Of a stretch of DNA of 64,000 nt, positions 13,301 to 25,300 are shown in pieces (positions within the stretch are counted from its first letter, which is position 1; each line of letters begins with the position of its first letter). The stretch lies in contig OZ022260.1 in the NCBI GenBank assembly GCA_963978905.1, forward strand, positions 6,127,725-6,191,724, written 5' to 3'. The position numbers were made by a program, and so were the translations under genes. The notes beneath the pieces are model-generated. The model was not told the origin of the DNA. It did not search any database and saw only the letters and a program-made list of their open reading frames with translations. The DNA comes from Trichostrongylus colubriformis (taxonomy: Eukaryota > Nematoda > Chromadorea > Rhabditida > Trichostrongylidae).

Positions 13301-16300
13301 CCGCTTCTCCAAGATAAATCTGGTCACAGATTGAGCCCTGAAGCTGGTATATCGTACCTCTCCGTGCACAGTCTCCCTCCCTTCCATATGGACAAACAGA
13401 GCAGTCTTCAGTAATCCATGTGCGATCGTAAAGCCTATTGAAACTAGTAGACGTTTAATATTGTCGCTTGGTATGCTTACCAGAGCGACCTCATTGGCTA
13501 ATTCTGCTCGTGCAATACACTGTTTTGCTGCGCTGACTTTGTCTGATGTGAAAGGTAATTGGAGAGGCACAATGTCCTCGCGATTTCTCGGTGGACGCCC
13601 TTTCCCTCGTGAGCCTGATAAATAGCTACTTGATATGTAGCCATTCCGTTTTGCAATATTAAACGACAATATTAAACGTCTACTAGTTCGCAATAGGCTT
13701 TACGATCGCACATTGAATACTGAAGACTGCTCTATTTGTCCATATGGAAGGGAGGGAGACTGTGCACGGAGAGGTACGATATACCAGCTTCAGGGCTCAA
13801 CCTGTGACCAGATTTATATTGGAGAAACGGGACGAATGCTGGGAACACGCGTTAAGGAGCACTCAGCCGGAAAGAGACGGAAAAACAGGCATCGGGTAGA
13901 AGAGTACGGGGGCAATGACTTTAATATCGAATGCAAAATCCTCGCTTGCGAGGAAGACATCGGATGCAGGAAAGCTCTAGAGACGTTCTATATCCACACA
14001 AAAGACCCAAAGCTGAACAACCGAAATGAGTGCATGGCCATTACAACAGAGTTTGTGCCTTTCATTCCGCTGTGTGGATTCGACAACAGCGGTCTCGAGT
14101 ACCACGGTGTCTCATTTTTCCATACTCGGTCACTGGAAGAAGCGGAGTGGGAACTCCTACTGGAACGTCGTGGATTAGTTCCCTTTACTGGAATATCTTC
14201 GGCTATAAGACCTTACATGGGTTGAAGACAAGGAGAATGGCGGAGCCCTCAACCGAATGAGATACAGGTTGGATGCTCCGAACATTTAGGTCTTTATAAC
14301 GACGAATTGTTCGAAACGTCGACCAATAAACGTTGCATAACAAACCTGGTTGGCACAGAAGAATAAAGAAACAACAAACTACAAGATGCTTTAATGTGCT
14401 GTGCTTATGAAAATTGGTGCATGTATTTATTCCTCCATGGTGCATGTATTTATTCCTTCTGCTGACCTCTTATCTGTGTGCTGGAACACAAGCAGCACAT
14501 GACCCCTATGACATGTAAGCAGGGCATTTGTGGAGAGTATTTGAAATCAAAATAGATCAATTGTGCAATCGCCATCACCGTGAGCTTTCGATTGAAAATC
14601 GCGATAAGTTCTGAACGCCCATTACTCCAGGAAGTGACCCTTACCAACTTGCCAGAAAAGAAAAAAAGAAATCTTCGGCTACTTACTATTGTTCTCGTAC
14701 GAGTACTAAGGGCTAGGATTGAGTTTTCGCTCGATGGTATCACGTACAGCTCAAGGATGTCAATTATTTTCATGTTGATGAATACTCCGTCCAATGCCAG
14801 GTCTGATCGACCTTTCTTGCTTTGGTATTGTGCCCATTATTTTGGAAAAGAACATAAAGCAATAATGATTCACAATATGAAGGGTTCGTTCCATAGTATC
14901 AGAAACGGAGCGCAACTAGGAATCGTTGTTAACGTAACCGAATTGAGTCAGAAAAACTCGGGGATACCGCATAGGGTGGATAAGTTGGCATTGATTGCAT
15001 TGACTGAAAAGTGGGATTTTACCCAGAAATCAGAGTTTGCGTCATCATGCTCCGCGATCATCCTGTATCAATGAGAGCTATCCAGATACTACAAAATGGA
15101 GGTTAGTTAACGCTCTCTGGATAGTGTGAAAGGCGAGGGATGGCCTCAGTACATAACTGTCCAAATTTTGAATTTTATTGAATAGTTTTAGTGGGAAATT
15201 CGGTGACGCACTGCTGTTGTGTGAAAGCGCGCAGAGCCGATTCTCTGAACATGACGAATCCAAGCTCTTCCACTGTGGACTAACAAATTCATCGTTTGTT
15301 GCTCTATTATTTACAGCACTTTAATCAGCTTAAATTTTACATAAGTAGTACATAACTCGTTCAAATTTTGAATTTTAAGGAATAGTGTTCGTGTGAAAGC
15401 TTCGGTGTCGGACGGGACTCAAACCCGCAATTCATCCTTTAAAGGAAGAAGTGCGGGTTCAAGTGTGGTTCGACACCGAAGCTTTTGCCCATAACTCATT
15501 CGTGTAATTCGTCCCGATATTATTGGGTTGAGGAATAAGTTTCCGCGGTTTTTTATAACCCCGTTTTTCACACTGTTTCCTTCATCTTTCGACAAAGCTT
15601 ATATATGTATTTGATAGAGCTTTTTCTGCTCTATGAAAAACTGCTATCTTTTATCCGATTCCTTCGACTACCTGATTTTTATGAAGTTCGTCAATGAAGT
15701 AAGGTGAAGGCAAAATTTGGTCCTCTCGACACTTTACCTTCTTCGTCTGCTATCGAGATCAGAAAATGCATATGTATATGTTTTCGGTAGAGCTTTTTCA
15801 GCATTACAGAATGGTACTATTCTTACTCAAATCGTTTAACTTTTTGCTGTTTTCAAGACTCGCCAATGCAGACTCGCACTCGCCAATGCAGACTTCAAGA
15901 CTCGCAAAAGTGTGCACTTTCGCTATCTTCTTCTTTGCCTACTATTGAGATGAAGATAAAGTGTTGAGAGGGCCAATTTTTGCCTTCAGCTTACTTCATT
16001 TCCAAACCTCATAAAAATTAGGTGGTCGAAGGAATCAGAAAAAGATAACAGCGTTTTATAGAGCAGAAAGAGCTCTATCGAAAACATATAGAAGCTTCGA
16101 CGAAAGGTGAAGGAGACAATGTGAAAAACCGGGTTCATAAAAAACCGAGGGAACTTATTCCTCATCCCAATAGAATTTTAGGAAATTCGCGGAATCTCAC
16201 TCCTTTCTCCTTTTTATATCAAAAAGTAGGCACTGATTTCTCAAGTAGGGGAAAAATGAAATAAAATATATTCGATCGGATGTTATATTCCCAGTTATAG

Positions 16301-19300
16301 TTTCTATACCCTCCTCGTGCACGTTGAAACCCATGTAACAATCGTACAGCCGAAGCAATTTTTCTCGTAGAATCGTCATTTTTATCGCAAGCGTAGAGAT
16401 TGAAGTTACCGAAACAAATTGTTAATTTGCACCGGATGCCCTCTCTTAAAGGCATATACCAGGATTATAATTGCGTGATCTTTCGCTCGAATATGAAGTT
16501 AAGGGTGCTGAAGAACACAAAAGTGAAGAAAAAACGAATGAAATCCTCAAAGACCCTAAAAATAAGGCCTTATTGGTTTCAAAATTGGACGAGATTACCG
16601 TGCATTAAAGAGGTGTCTGGACGAGTTTTTCAAAATTCGGCTTTCTGCCAAGTTTTAGTGAGATCGATGAGACTGCTGCTCAGCTGTTTTTTCTACATAT
16701 TCAGCTGTCTCTACTTTGTTAATGTATTCTTTATTCTGCTTTCACCCTGGATGAAATCTTTTGTGCGGTGTTCAGCTGCTTTTATTATTCTTTTCTATTC
16801 TTACCCAGTCCCTATCACGGAGATGGGCCGATCTGCTGATTCCGGCGATATATTCTTATATTCTCTATTATTTCTAGTTCTACATACTTCATTTTCAAGA
16901 GGTAAGTTAGTTTTTGTGATAATGCAATTGTTTTTCGTTAGTTATGCATGCATTCATTTTGTATTGTCCTGTTTTCACGGCGTTTTGTCCCTTTTGTGTT
17001 TTTGTCTTATTATTCCTTGTTTATTCTTTTTGTTTCCGACCTGTTTTCATTACTGTGTCACTGAAGTGCCCTTATTTTTGTCGGGGCCACTCTTTGACAT
17101 TGTTTTAAAAGTTTTGGTCGCGGTGGAACTTCAAGTTCCCTTGAAATTGCTAGTGCGGTGAGTTTTCGAGGTTTAATTTGAACTGTTCTTTTTTTATTTG
17201 ACTCGATCTTCACTCAAGTGTTTTTGATGTGCTTCTGTCATTGCAGAAGCACTCTTTGACACTGTTTTGAAGATCCCGGTCACATTGAAACACGTGTTTT
17301 CATGCTATTGCTGTTTTTTTGTGCCTTTTTGTTCATATGTTATTATTTTTCCACTTATTCGACTCTTCTACATAGTAATGTGCTCTTAGTTTTGTTAAAG
17401 CCGTGTTCAACGTTGATTTGCAGATAGCCGCCTCGTTAGAATGTTGTTTTTGAAGTCTTTTTTCTGAGGTACTTTGTTATTCTGTTTCGGAGCCTTCTTG
17501 TGGATTGGCCTTCAATCGACATGGTTTCCGTCTTCTCTTACGTGATGAGTTGTGTAAGTTTTGTGAGCTACTTTGAAGTCTTATTAAGAAATGCCCTATG
17601 CGTAATAGCTATTGATTCTTTCGCATTTTGCAATGACATCAACAAACCTTTGGGAAGGGTGTCTTTGTTGTTCCTTGTTCCGGCTGTCGCAAGCTTCAAT
17701 CATCGTCGCCTGTGATGGTTTGTCGTTTTAAGATCTTCTTAGACTGAACTTGTAATGTTGCCTTTTTCTTGGAAAGATAACATTTGACGTGAGTTTTTTA
17801 TATGAGCGATTCCTTTTAGGCACAGGCGTGGGTTATATCTCACACCCACTGTTCGTTGTTTCTTTTTGCCCTTTTGTTGTGATTTATGCTTGTTCTTTGT
17901 TACATATCACTAGTTTCCTGTCTCTCATGGTACAAGTGAATAAATTGTTCTAGAAATCATTGAGAATTTATGACAGGAAAACACACAGATTTCAGGAAAC
18001 GGTAAAGGTGATGCCTGGGAGCGATGAAATAAGTAGTTTTGGAGTGGAGGTGTGGGCATTGTGAAACAGTAGTACGTTTTTGACGGTTGAAAAGGAATTG
18101 TGATCAGATCAATGATGAAATCTCAGATGAAAAGGATTGTGATCATGATTGATTCATGGGAAAGCCTGGGTTATACTTGCATAATGCAACGAAGACTATG
18201 TTTTTTGTGCGGGCAGCATGCAAATACGAACCCTATGACAAAGAAAACGCCATAAAGAAAGCAATCATGTACTGCTTGCATCACTTGTCCTGAGAAAATC
18301 ATTGCAAGACGGGATGATAAGTAATAAGGTGGAGGTGAGGTTTACCGTTTCCTGAAATCTGTGTGTTTTACTGCCATAAATACTCAATGATTCCTAGAAC
18401 AATTTATTCATTTGTACCATGAGAAACAGGAAATAACAAAGAACAAGCATAAACCACAACAAAAGGGCAAAAATAAACAACAAACAGCGGGTGTGAGATA
18501 TAACCCACGCCTGTGCCTAAAAGGAATCGCTCATATAAAAAACTCACGTCAAGTGTTATCTTTCCAAGAAAAAGGCAACATTAAAAGTTCAGTCTAAGAA
18601 GATCTTAAAACGACAAACCATCACAGGCGACGATGATTGAAGCTTGCGACAGCCGGAACAAGGAACAACAAAGACACCCTTCCCAAAGGTTTGTTGATGT
18701 CACTGCAAAATGCGAAAGAATCAATAGCTATTACGCATAGGGCATTTCTTAATAAGACTTCAAAGTAGCTCACAAAACTTACACAACTCATCACGTAAGA
18801 GAAGACGGAAACCATGTCGATTGAAGGCCAATCCACAAGAAGGCTCCGAAACAGAATAACAAAGTACCTCAGAAAAAAGACTTCAAAAAACAACATTCTA
18901 ACAAGGCGGCTATCTGCAAATCAACGTTGAACACGGCTTTAACAAAACTAAGAGCACATTACTATGTAGAAGAGTCGAATAAGTGGAAAAATAATAACAT
19001 ATGAACAAAAAGGCACAAAAAAACAGCAATAGCATGAAAACACGTGTTTCAATGTGACCGGGATCTTCAAAACAGTGTCAAAGAGTGCTTCTGCAATGAC
19101 AGAAGCACATCAAAAACACTTGAGTGAAGATCGAGTCAAATGAAAAAAGAACATTTCAAATTAAACCTCAAAAACTCACCGCACTAGCAATTTCAAGGGA
19201 ACTTGAAGTTCCACCGCGACCAAAACTTTCAAAACAATGTCAAAGAGTGGCCCCGACAAAAATAAGGGCACGTCAGTGACACAGTAATGAAATCAGATCG

Positions 19301-22300
19301 GAAACAAAAAGAATAAACAAGGAATAATAAGACAAAAGCACAAAAGGGACAAAACGCCGTGAAAACAGGACAATACAAAATGAATGCATGCATAACTAAC
19401 GAAAAACAATTGCATTATCACAAAAACTAACTTACCTCTTGGAAACGAAGAATGTACTAGAAATAATAGAGACTATAAGAATATATCGCCGGAGTCAGCA
19501 TTTCGGCTCAAGGAATCAGCTGATACCCGGATATTTCCCAACGACACCCCAAACGACGGGGCACGCGGCCGCGGAGCGACTCGTGCGGTTCAAAATGAGC
19601 GTTGGGTGGGCACGAGCTCCGGGTGTGGCCGAGCTGTCTTCTGGAGCTCCATGAGCTGCGATGAGTCATCATTGTGCCTCGTTACGTTCACTGCCCGCCC
19701 GCCCGCGTGGGGAACTATTTGGTCATGTGCAAGAGTTGCAGTGGTTCCCTAATCCTGGAATATGCCTTCAAAACTCTGGAAGCTATCACAAAATTGAAGA
19801 CGAAATGGCGCAAATTACCCTGCAACCTAACAAAGCTATCTTATGGAGTTTTCAGAAAAGCAGTTATTTTGAAAAAGCAAATCCCTCTCTGCGAAGAAAT
19901 AGAAAAGAAAGTGCATGAGCTGGATCAGGTGTTAGACACTTTTGAGATTCCATTTGTCTTGTTGTTGTGCAGGTTCATCCAGAACTTCCCCTACAACATT
20001 TCACATAGGTGTTGAGGAATAAAATGAAGTTATCGGTTTCTATGCTTTGCAAAGAAAGTGGAGAGGATCACAATCATATAAAATCACGCGAAGCAACTAA
20101 CTATTTGTCGGACTGCAGTACCAAACTCGAAAGCTCGAAAGATATTCCAAAACCAATACGAAAAAAAAGTATTCTACGACGGCTGTTTGACGAATAGAGA
20201 TGTTGTGGCATCGTACCTATTTGAAGACTTCTCAAACAAAAGGAACACTTACTTTTTGTCGAAAACGCATACGAACGCATGCGTCAATGGTGGCCCATTG
20301 CAGGTTTGTATGGCGCATCCATACTTGGTCGCTTGATAGTAGATCATCTGAGAAAAAACTCTCGCTCTGAGGAAACTCTAAAAACTTCAATATGAAGAAA
20401 ACCGAAACACTTGAAAGTTTGCTGTCCTCTAGGTGCAAAATACGACTAGAGGCGGTTCCCATATAATCGTTTCCTGGTTACATCAATTTAAAAATCATGC
20501 TATTCATCAATTTTCTTCCTGCACCTGGTTTTTGAGGTTTCTATGAACAATGGATCCTATTCTGAGTAATAAGGGGAGGTGAGTCGGATTCGCTACCATC
20601 GGCCTTATTATTTTTTCACTTGGATTTTTCGAACTCTTGTGATAATATCGAGTGCTGAAGGGAGCTAAATACATAGTCGAAAATTTGAATTAGATCTTGA
20701 CATATTCAAGGTATCGTGCGGCTACCTTCAATACAGTTTTATCTTGGAACACGAGCACATTTCTTTCATCGTCTACTTGGAGTGAAAAATCGGATAAGAA
20801 CCCACGTTTGCAAAATTCTGGATGTTTCTGCTATTATATATAACATCGTCACCAATTCCGTATAAATATGGCTCTTGCTCCCAAAAAGCAAGAGCTATAT
20901 CCACTACCTCCTTTTCCCTCAACACCGAAGCTAAATCGGGTATTCTGAAAATGAAAACGATCAGAATAGTCTGTGGCATGCCATTTTTCAAAGCGCTCTT
21001 TACAGCTGAGAAGACATAACTATTCATTTGAACATATATGTATCAAGCTAGAACTTATTTTTACCATTTACAAGTTTTCATAGATGAACATACAGTTAAA
21101 ATGCTGCTTTTTCCTGCCCTTAGTGGAGGGCACAGTATATTCATCATTGTTCGGTTTCCGTCTATGATCCCCTGCGGAACGGAAACTGAACTAATTCCTT
21201 GTGACAGGATCTCTCCTACTCCAGGAAAAGGATTACATCATCTAATAATATACTTTCAAATTAAAAGCCAAAAATCAATATCAAGATCACACAATAGTCT
21301 TTCATTTTTTGAAGACTAACACCTTTAAAAACCAGCAATCATTTCATCATAAGCAGTAGAGTATGCACTTACGAAAAGAAATTCATCGATGAGCCTTTCG
21401 CTAGATGGGGATCGCTAGGTTCGACACAGGTGTAAGCACCGACTAGAGCAACATAGCTCAATTGCGTGTCCTCATGCTGAAACGGCCTAGGTAAAAAAGG
21501 GACCTTTGGAAGTCGTCTCGTTGCATGTCCTAGATTTCACAGGCCCCAGTGATATCGGTACTTGAAGCACCTGGACGTGGCAATTTTACCTACCGTAGGA
21601 CCTACCGTATCGTTTTTACCATGAACACTTCTTTTCTTACCCTTTCGTTTATTCTCCCTTTCATTGCCTAACTTGACTGATGCTGTTTGTTGTTTCACTT
21701 ATTCCGAGTTTTTATGAATGATTGAAATACACCCTACGAATCAACAAAGACATCTCCTACAGCGAGCAATCCTCAGAGGAAAGGAGATGTTGAATTTCGA
21801 AGAGATGCGCGAGAAATGGGAGTACAAACCACAATGTCGCGCTTTTTCATCTGGTTCCTCTACCGATTATCCCTTCTAACCTCGGATATTCGTTCCAAAA
21901 CAATAGTTTTTCCCTGATTTCGTTCCTTCCTACCCCTTCTGTTCCTTCAATGTTTCCTTAAGATTAAATTTTGCATTTACGAGCAAATTGTGCAGGAAAA
22001 CTCAGCTCACGAAAAATAAGTTCTGCTTTCGAGGAAAATTGGTTCGAGTGCTCGGAACCACAGCAAATCACCCATTGAGGGTAAGAAGTGACGTGATTTG
22101 CACACTGGAACTCATGCTCGAAAGAACGACTCTGTTTCTAGTAAGTTGTGTACCATCAAAAACATGGCTGAAGAGCTTGGAAGATGACCACCACCGAGCT
22201 TGACCATAGTTCCATTGGCTACAGAATGTCTGATTTCGTTAAGTTTCTGACCAATATGATGATATATGTCTGAAACATACACACGATATGGATGGCATTT

Positions 22301-25300
22301 CTTTATTTTGATTTAATGACATGCTTTCCTGAAGAGTCAGCAAGTCGAGCACGGTTAAGGGTCTGAGAGGTGTCGGCACTGTCCTATGTTTCAGATTTTG
22401 ATGACAAAAGTCCCTATCGTGCTTAGCTTGAAAAATTTTTGACAAAGCAATTATGACGAATTTTGCATGATGCTCGGAGTGGGTCCTAATCTTCCTTCCA
22501 GCTGCTTCATTCAGAGCGAAAAAAAATGAAGGCCACCCGCTCCTCCTCAAAAGAGCAGAATAGCTTGAAGGGTTCCCGGCTAAATATAAGTAACTCTGTC
22601 GGCGTTTTCAGAAGTGTAAGTGGAGGAGGCTGATGCTCTAAATCATTTCTGTAGATGTTTGTGAAAATCACCAATGACTGGAATTCCTCTGCAAAATTTC
22701 TTGTGACCACACATTTACGGGATTCGAAAAGGCATAAACCTGTATACGTTCCACGAATTGTAATTTGATCGAATTCCGCCCTAGTGGAGCGTTTTATTGA
22801 GGTGGTACATTGTGATTACACTTTTGTAGATGGCACACACTTTTTCACTCCGAATCGTCAGCCAGCTAATCGCTTCTCTAACCTATTGTGTCAATTTTGA
22901 GCTCCTCGAGGCACAATATTTCAAGAGCCGGCTTGGAATCTACCAATGGCCAATTTTTTGGCAGAGATAGTCACGCAACAGAGTATTGTGCAGTTTCTCA
23001 GGTTATGGTGCAGTGCTGGTTCCATTCACTCAAAAAAGACCTTTTAGAACTAAAAATTATGCGCACATTGGCAACTGCATGACATTCACCGCCGTTGTCT
23101 TATACCAAGCTTAGAAGGAGGCTAAAGGGTTCAGCAGTCCTCCGCTGTGCAAGATACCCTTAGTGCTGCATGATGCGAGCACTGGAAAATGCTCACGAAG
23201 TCAGGAAGGTCCGAAATTGTAGAGTGGTGCTATGGCGATGAGAGCCGGAGATCCCTTTCTAGACGCTATTTCACCATTTTCAAGAGAAAAATGCGGGAGA
23301 GTCTCTTTCTTTCCCTCTTAACTCTCAGCAAAACTACACGCCAGAGTGTGCAGGTTGATCCCGCAGACATCTCTCTTACAAGATACTCCCACACCTCTTA
23401 CTGCAGTGGCATCTGTATGCTGAGTGGGTAATAAATACTCAAGCCCGAACAATGTTCTTCCTAACTTTTCATGAGGCCTTCGAGATGATGCAATATATTC
23501 ATAGGCAAAGGAGGGAAGACCATATTTTACCTATCTACAGGTAATCGGAGCACTGCTCAAATGATCCGGGAATTTCGACAGCCAAAGTCTATGGATAAGG
23601 ATTCACCGACTTGTTGCCGGAAAGAGAGCGGAGCTGTGCGCGGGTGTTCCCTGCCTTCTGATGCAAACGTGCAAATAGAATCCTACGTGAACAGCTTGCT
23701 GGTGTAGGCGCAAATAGAGAGAGGAGAGATTTAGTTCTCCTCTTGTCATGATGATGGCGAGCCCCATTGCGCAAAAAGTAAAAAAAATGCGGGGAAGATG
23801 GTGCGTTCTCGAACAGTCATTATATTAGCTTGTTGCAAAATTAATAATATATTAATATACGGTTATAAGATATGTATAAATAAGTAGATTTTTTTATCGT
23901 GAACTATTCCATCTTGAAAAATGTCAGACATACCATCTGGTAGGTTTTTTCTGCGCTTTCGAAAACTTATATTAATTTCGCCCTAATTCTCCCAGCCGGT
24001 CTTTTCCAGGGCTGCGAATAATTATGAACCGACGCGACTATGGAGTCATCATGCTTCATGAATTTAAACTGGGACACTCCGCAGCGGAGGCAGCCCGTAA
24101 TCTGAGACGAATTGTCCTTGAGACGAATTGTCCTTGCGAACGGACAGTGGATCTCTGGTTTTAAAATTTGCTTCCGACGATTTTGATCTCGAAGAAAAGT
24201 CGGGTCGCGGCCGCAGGTGGTCGCCTAGTGATGAAGATTTAAGGAGAGAAGTCGAAGCAAATCTGGAGACGAATATTCGTACTCAGCAGAAGACCTGGGC
24301 GTACATCACTCTATAGGCCAGACATTTGCTGGAAATCAGCCAGGTGAAGAAGATGTCGAAGTAGGTGCCCCATGACCTGACCGATGAGCAGCGTCTGGCA
24401 CGTTTCGACACCTGCTCTAATCTCCTAGTTCGTCATAAAAGTGAGCCATTTGTAAGCCGTGTTATAACTGTAGATGACAAATGGGTTCTTCGTGATAACA
24501 GGAAGCGGGGAATAGTCTGGGTAGATGAGAATGCTTGTTCAAAACGCTTCCTGAATCCGACCTTCACCCTAAAAAGGTAATGGTTACTATGTGGTGGTGT
24601 TGTAAAGGTGTAATCCATAATGGTTCCCTGCAACCTGGTCAGCCAGTCGCAGCAGAGTCTTACTGTTTTAATCAGGAGCAAATGTATAGGAAGTTACAAA
24701 AATTGTGGTCCGCGAGGTTGAATAGAAGAGGGCCGATCCTGTTGCAGGACAACGCAATACCACACATCCCACAAATCACTTGGCAAAAATTGATCCACTT
24801 AGGTATAGAAGCTCTTCCCCACCCAGCGTATTCTCCCGACCTTCCCCGCAGACTATCACTTCTTTTGAGCTCTCAATTCTCATCTGCGTCAGAAACAATT
24901 TACTAATCTAGACAATGTTGAATGTGCCTTCCTTGACTTCGTTGGTTCTCGTGAAGTAGTTTTTATAGTGAAGGCTTAAATTTCGCACCTGTTCGTTACC
25001 CACAGGATTATCGAACAATGGCTGATGCGTTGACAATATATTGTAAATGATCATGGTACATTTACGTTGAATGTAACGTTGAAACAGTAAAAAATAAGAA
25101 ACCGTCAAGTAGAAAGAAGTGAAAAACCAAATGTTTTCTGAGGTGGTTCGAAACTTGTGAACCAATCCAGTGGTGACTATTCCAAAGTGGGTATATGTAA
25201 ATTGTGGTTCTCAATGGTTTAGGGTACTCATACTCGTTCAGAGTACTCGTCATACGCGAATTCAGTCATAGATTTCGAGTAAAATCGAAAAGAAGTGCAA

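Noticed and set aside
16400..17161. Longest plus-strand ORF (253 residues, hydrophobic, several apparent membrane segments)
   Set aside because: Its composition follows from the T-rich strand of a palindromic insertion. It crosses the element boundary and shows no receptor or transporter motif.
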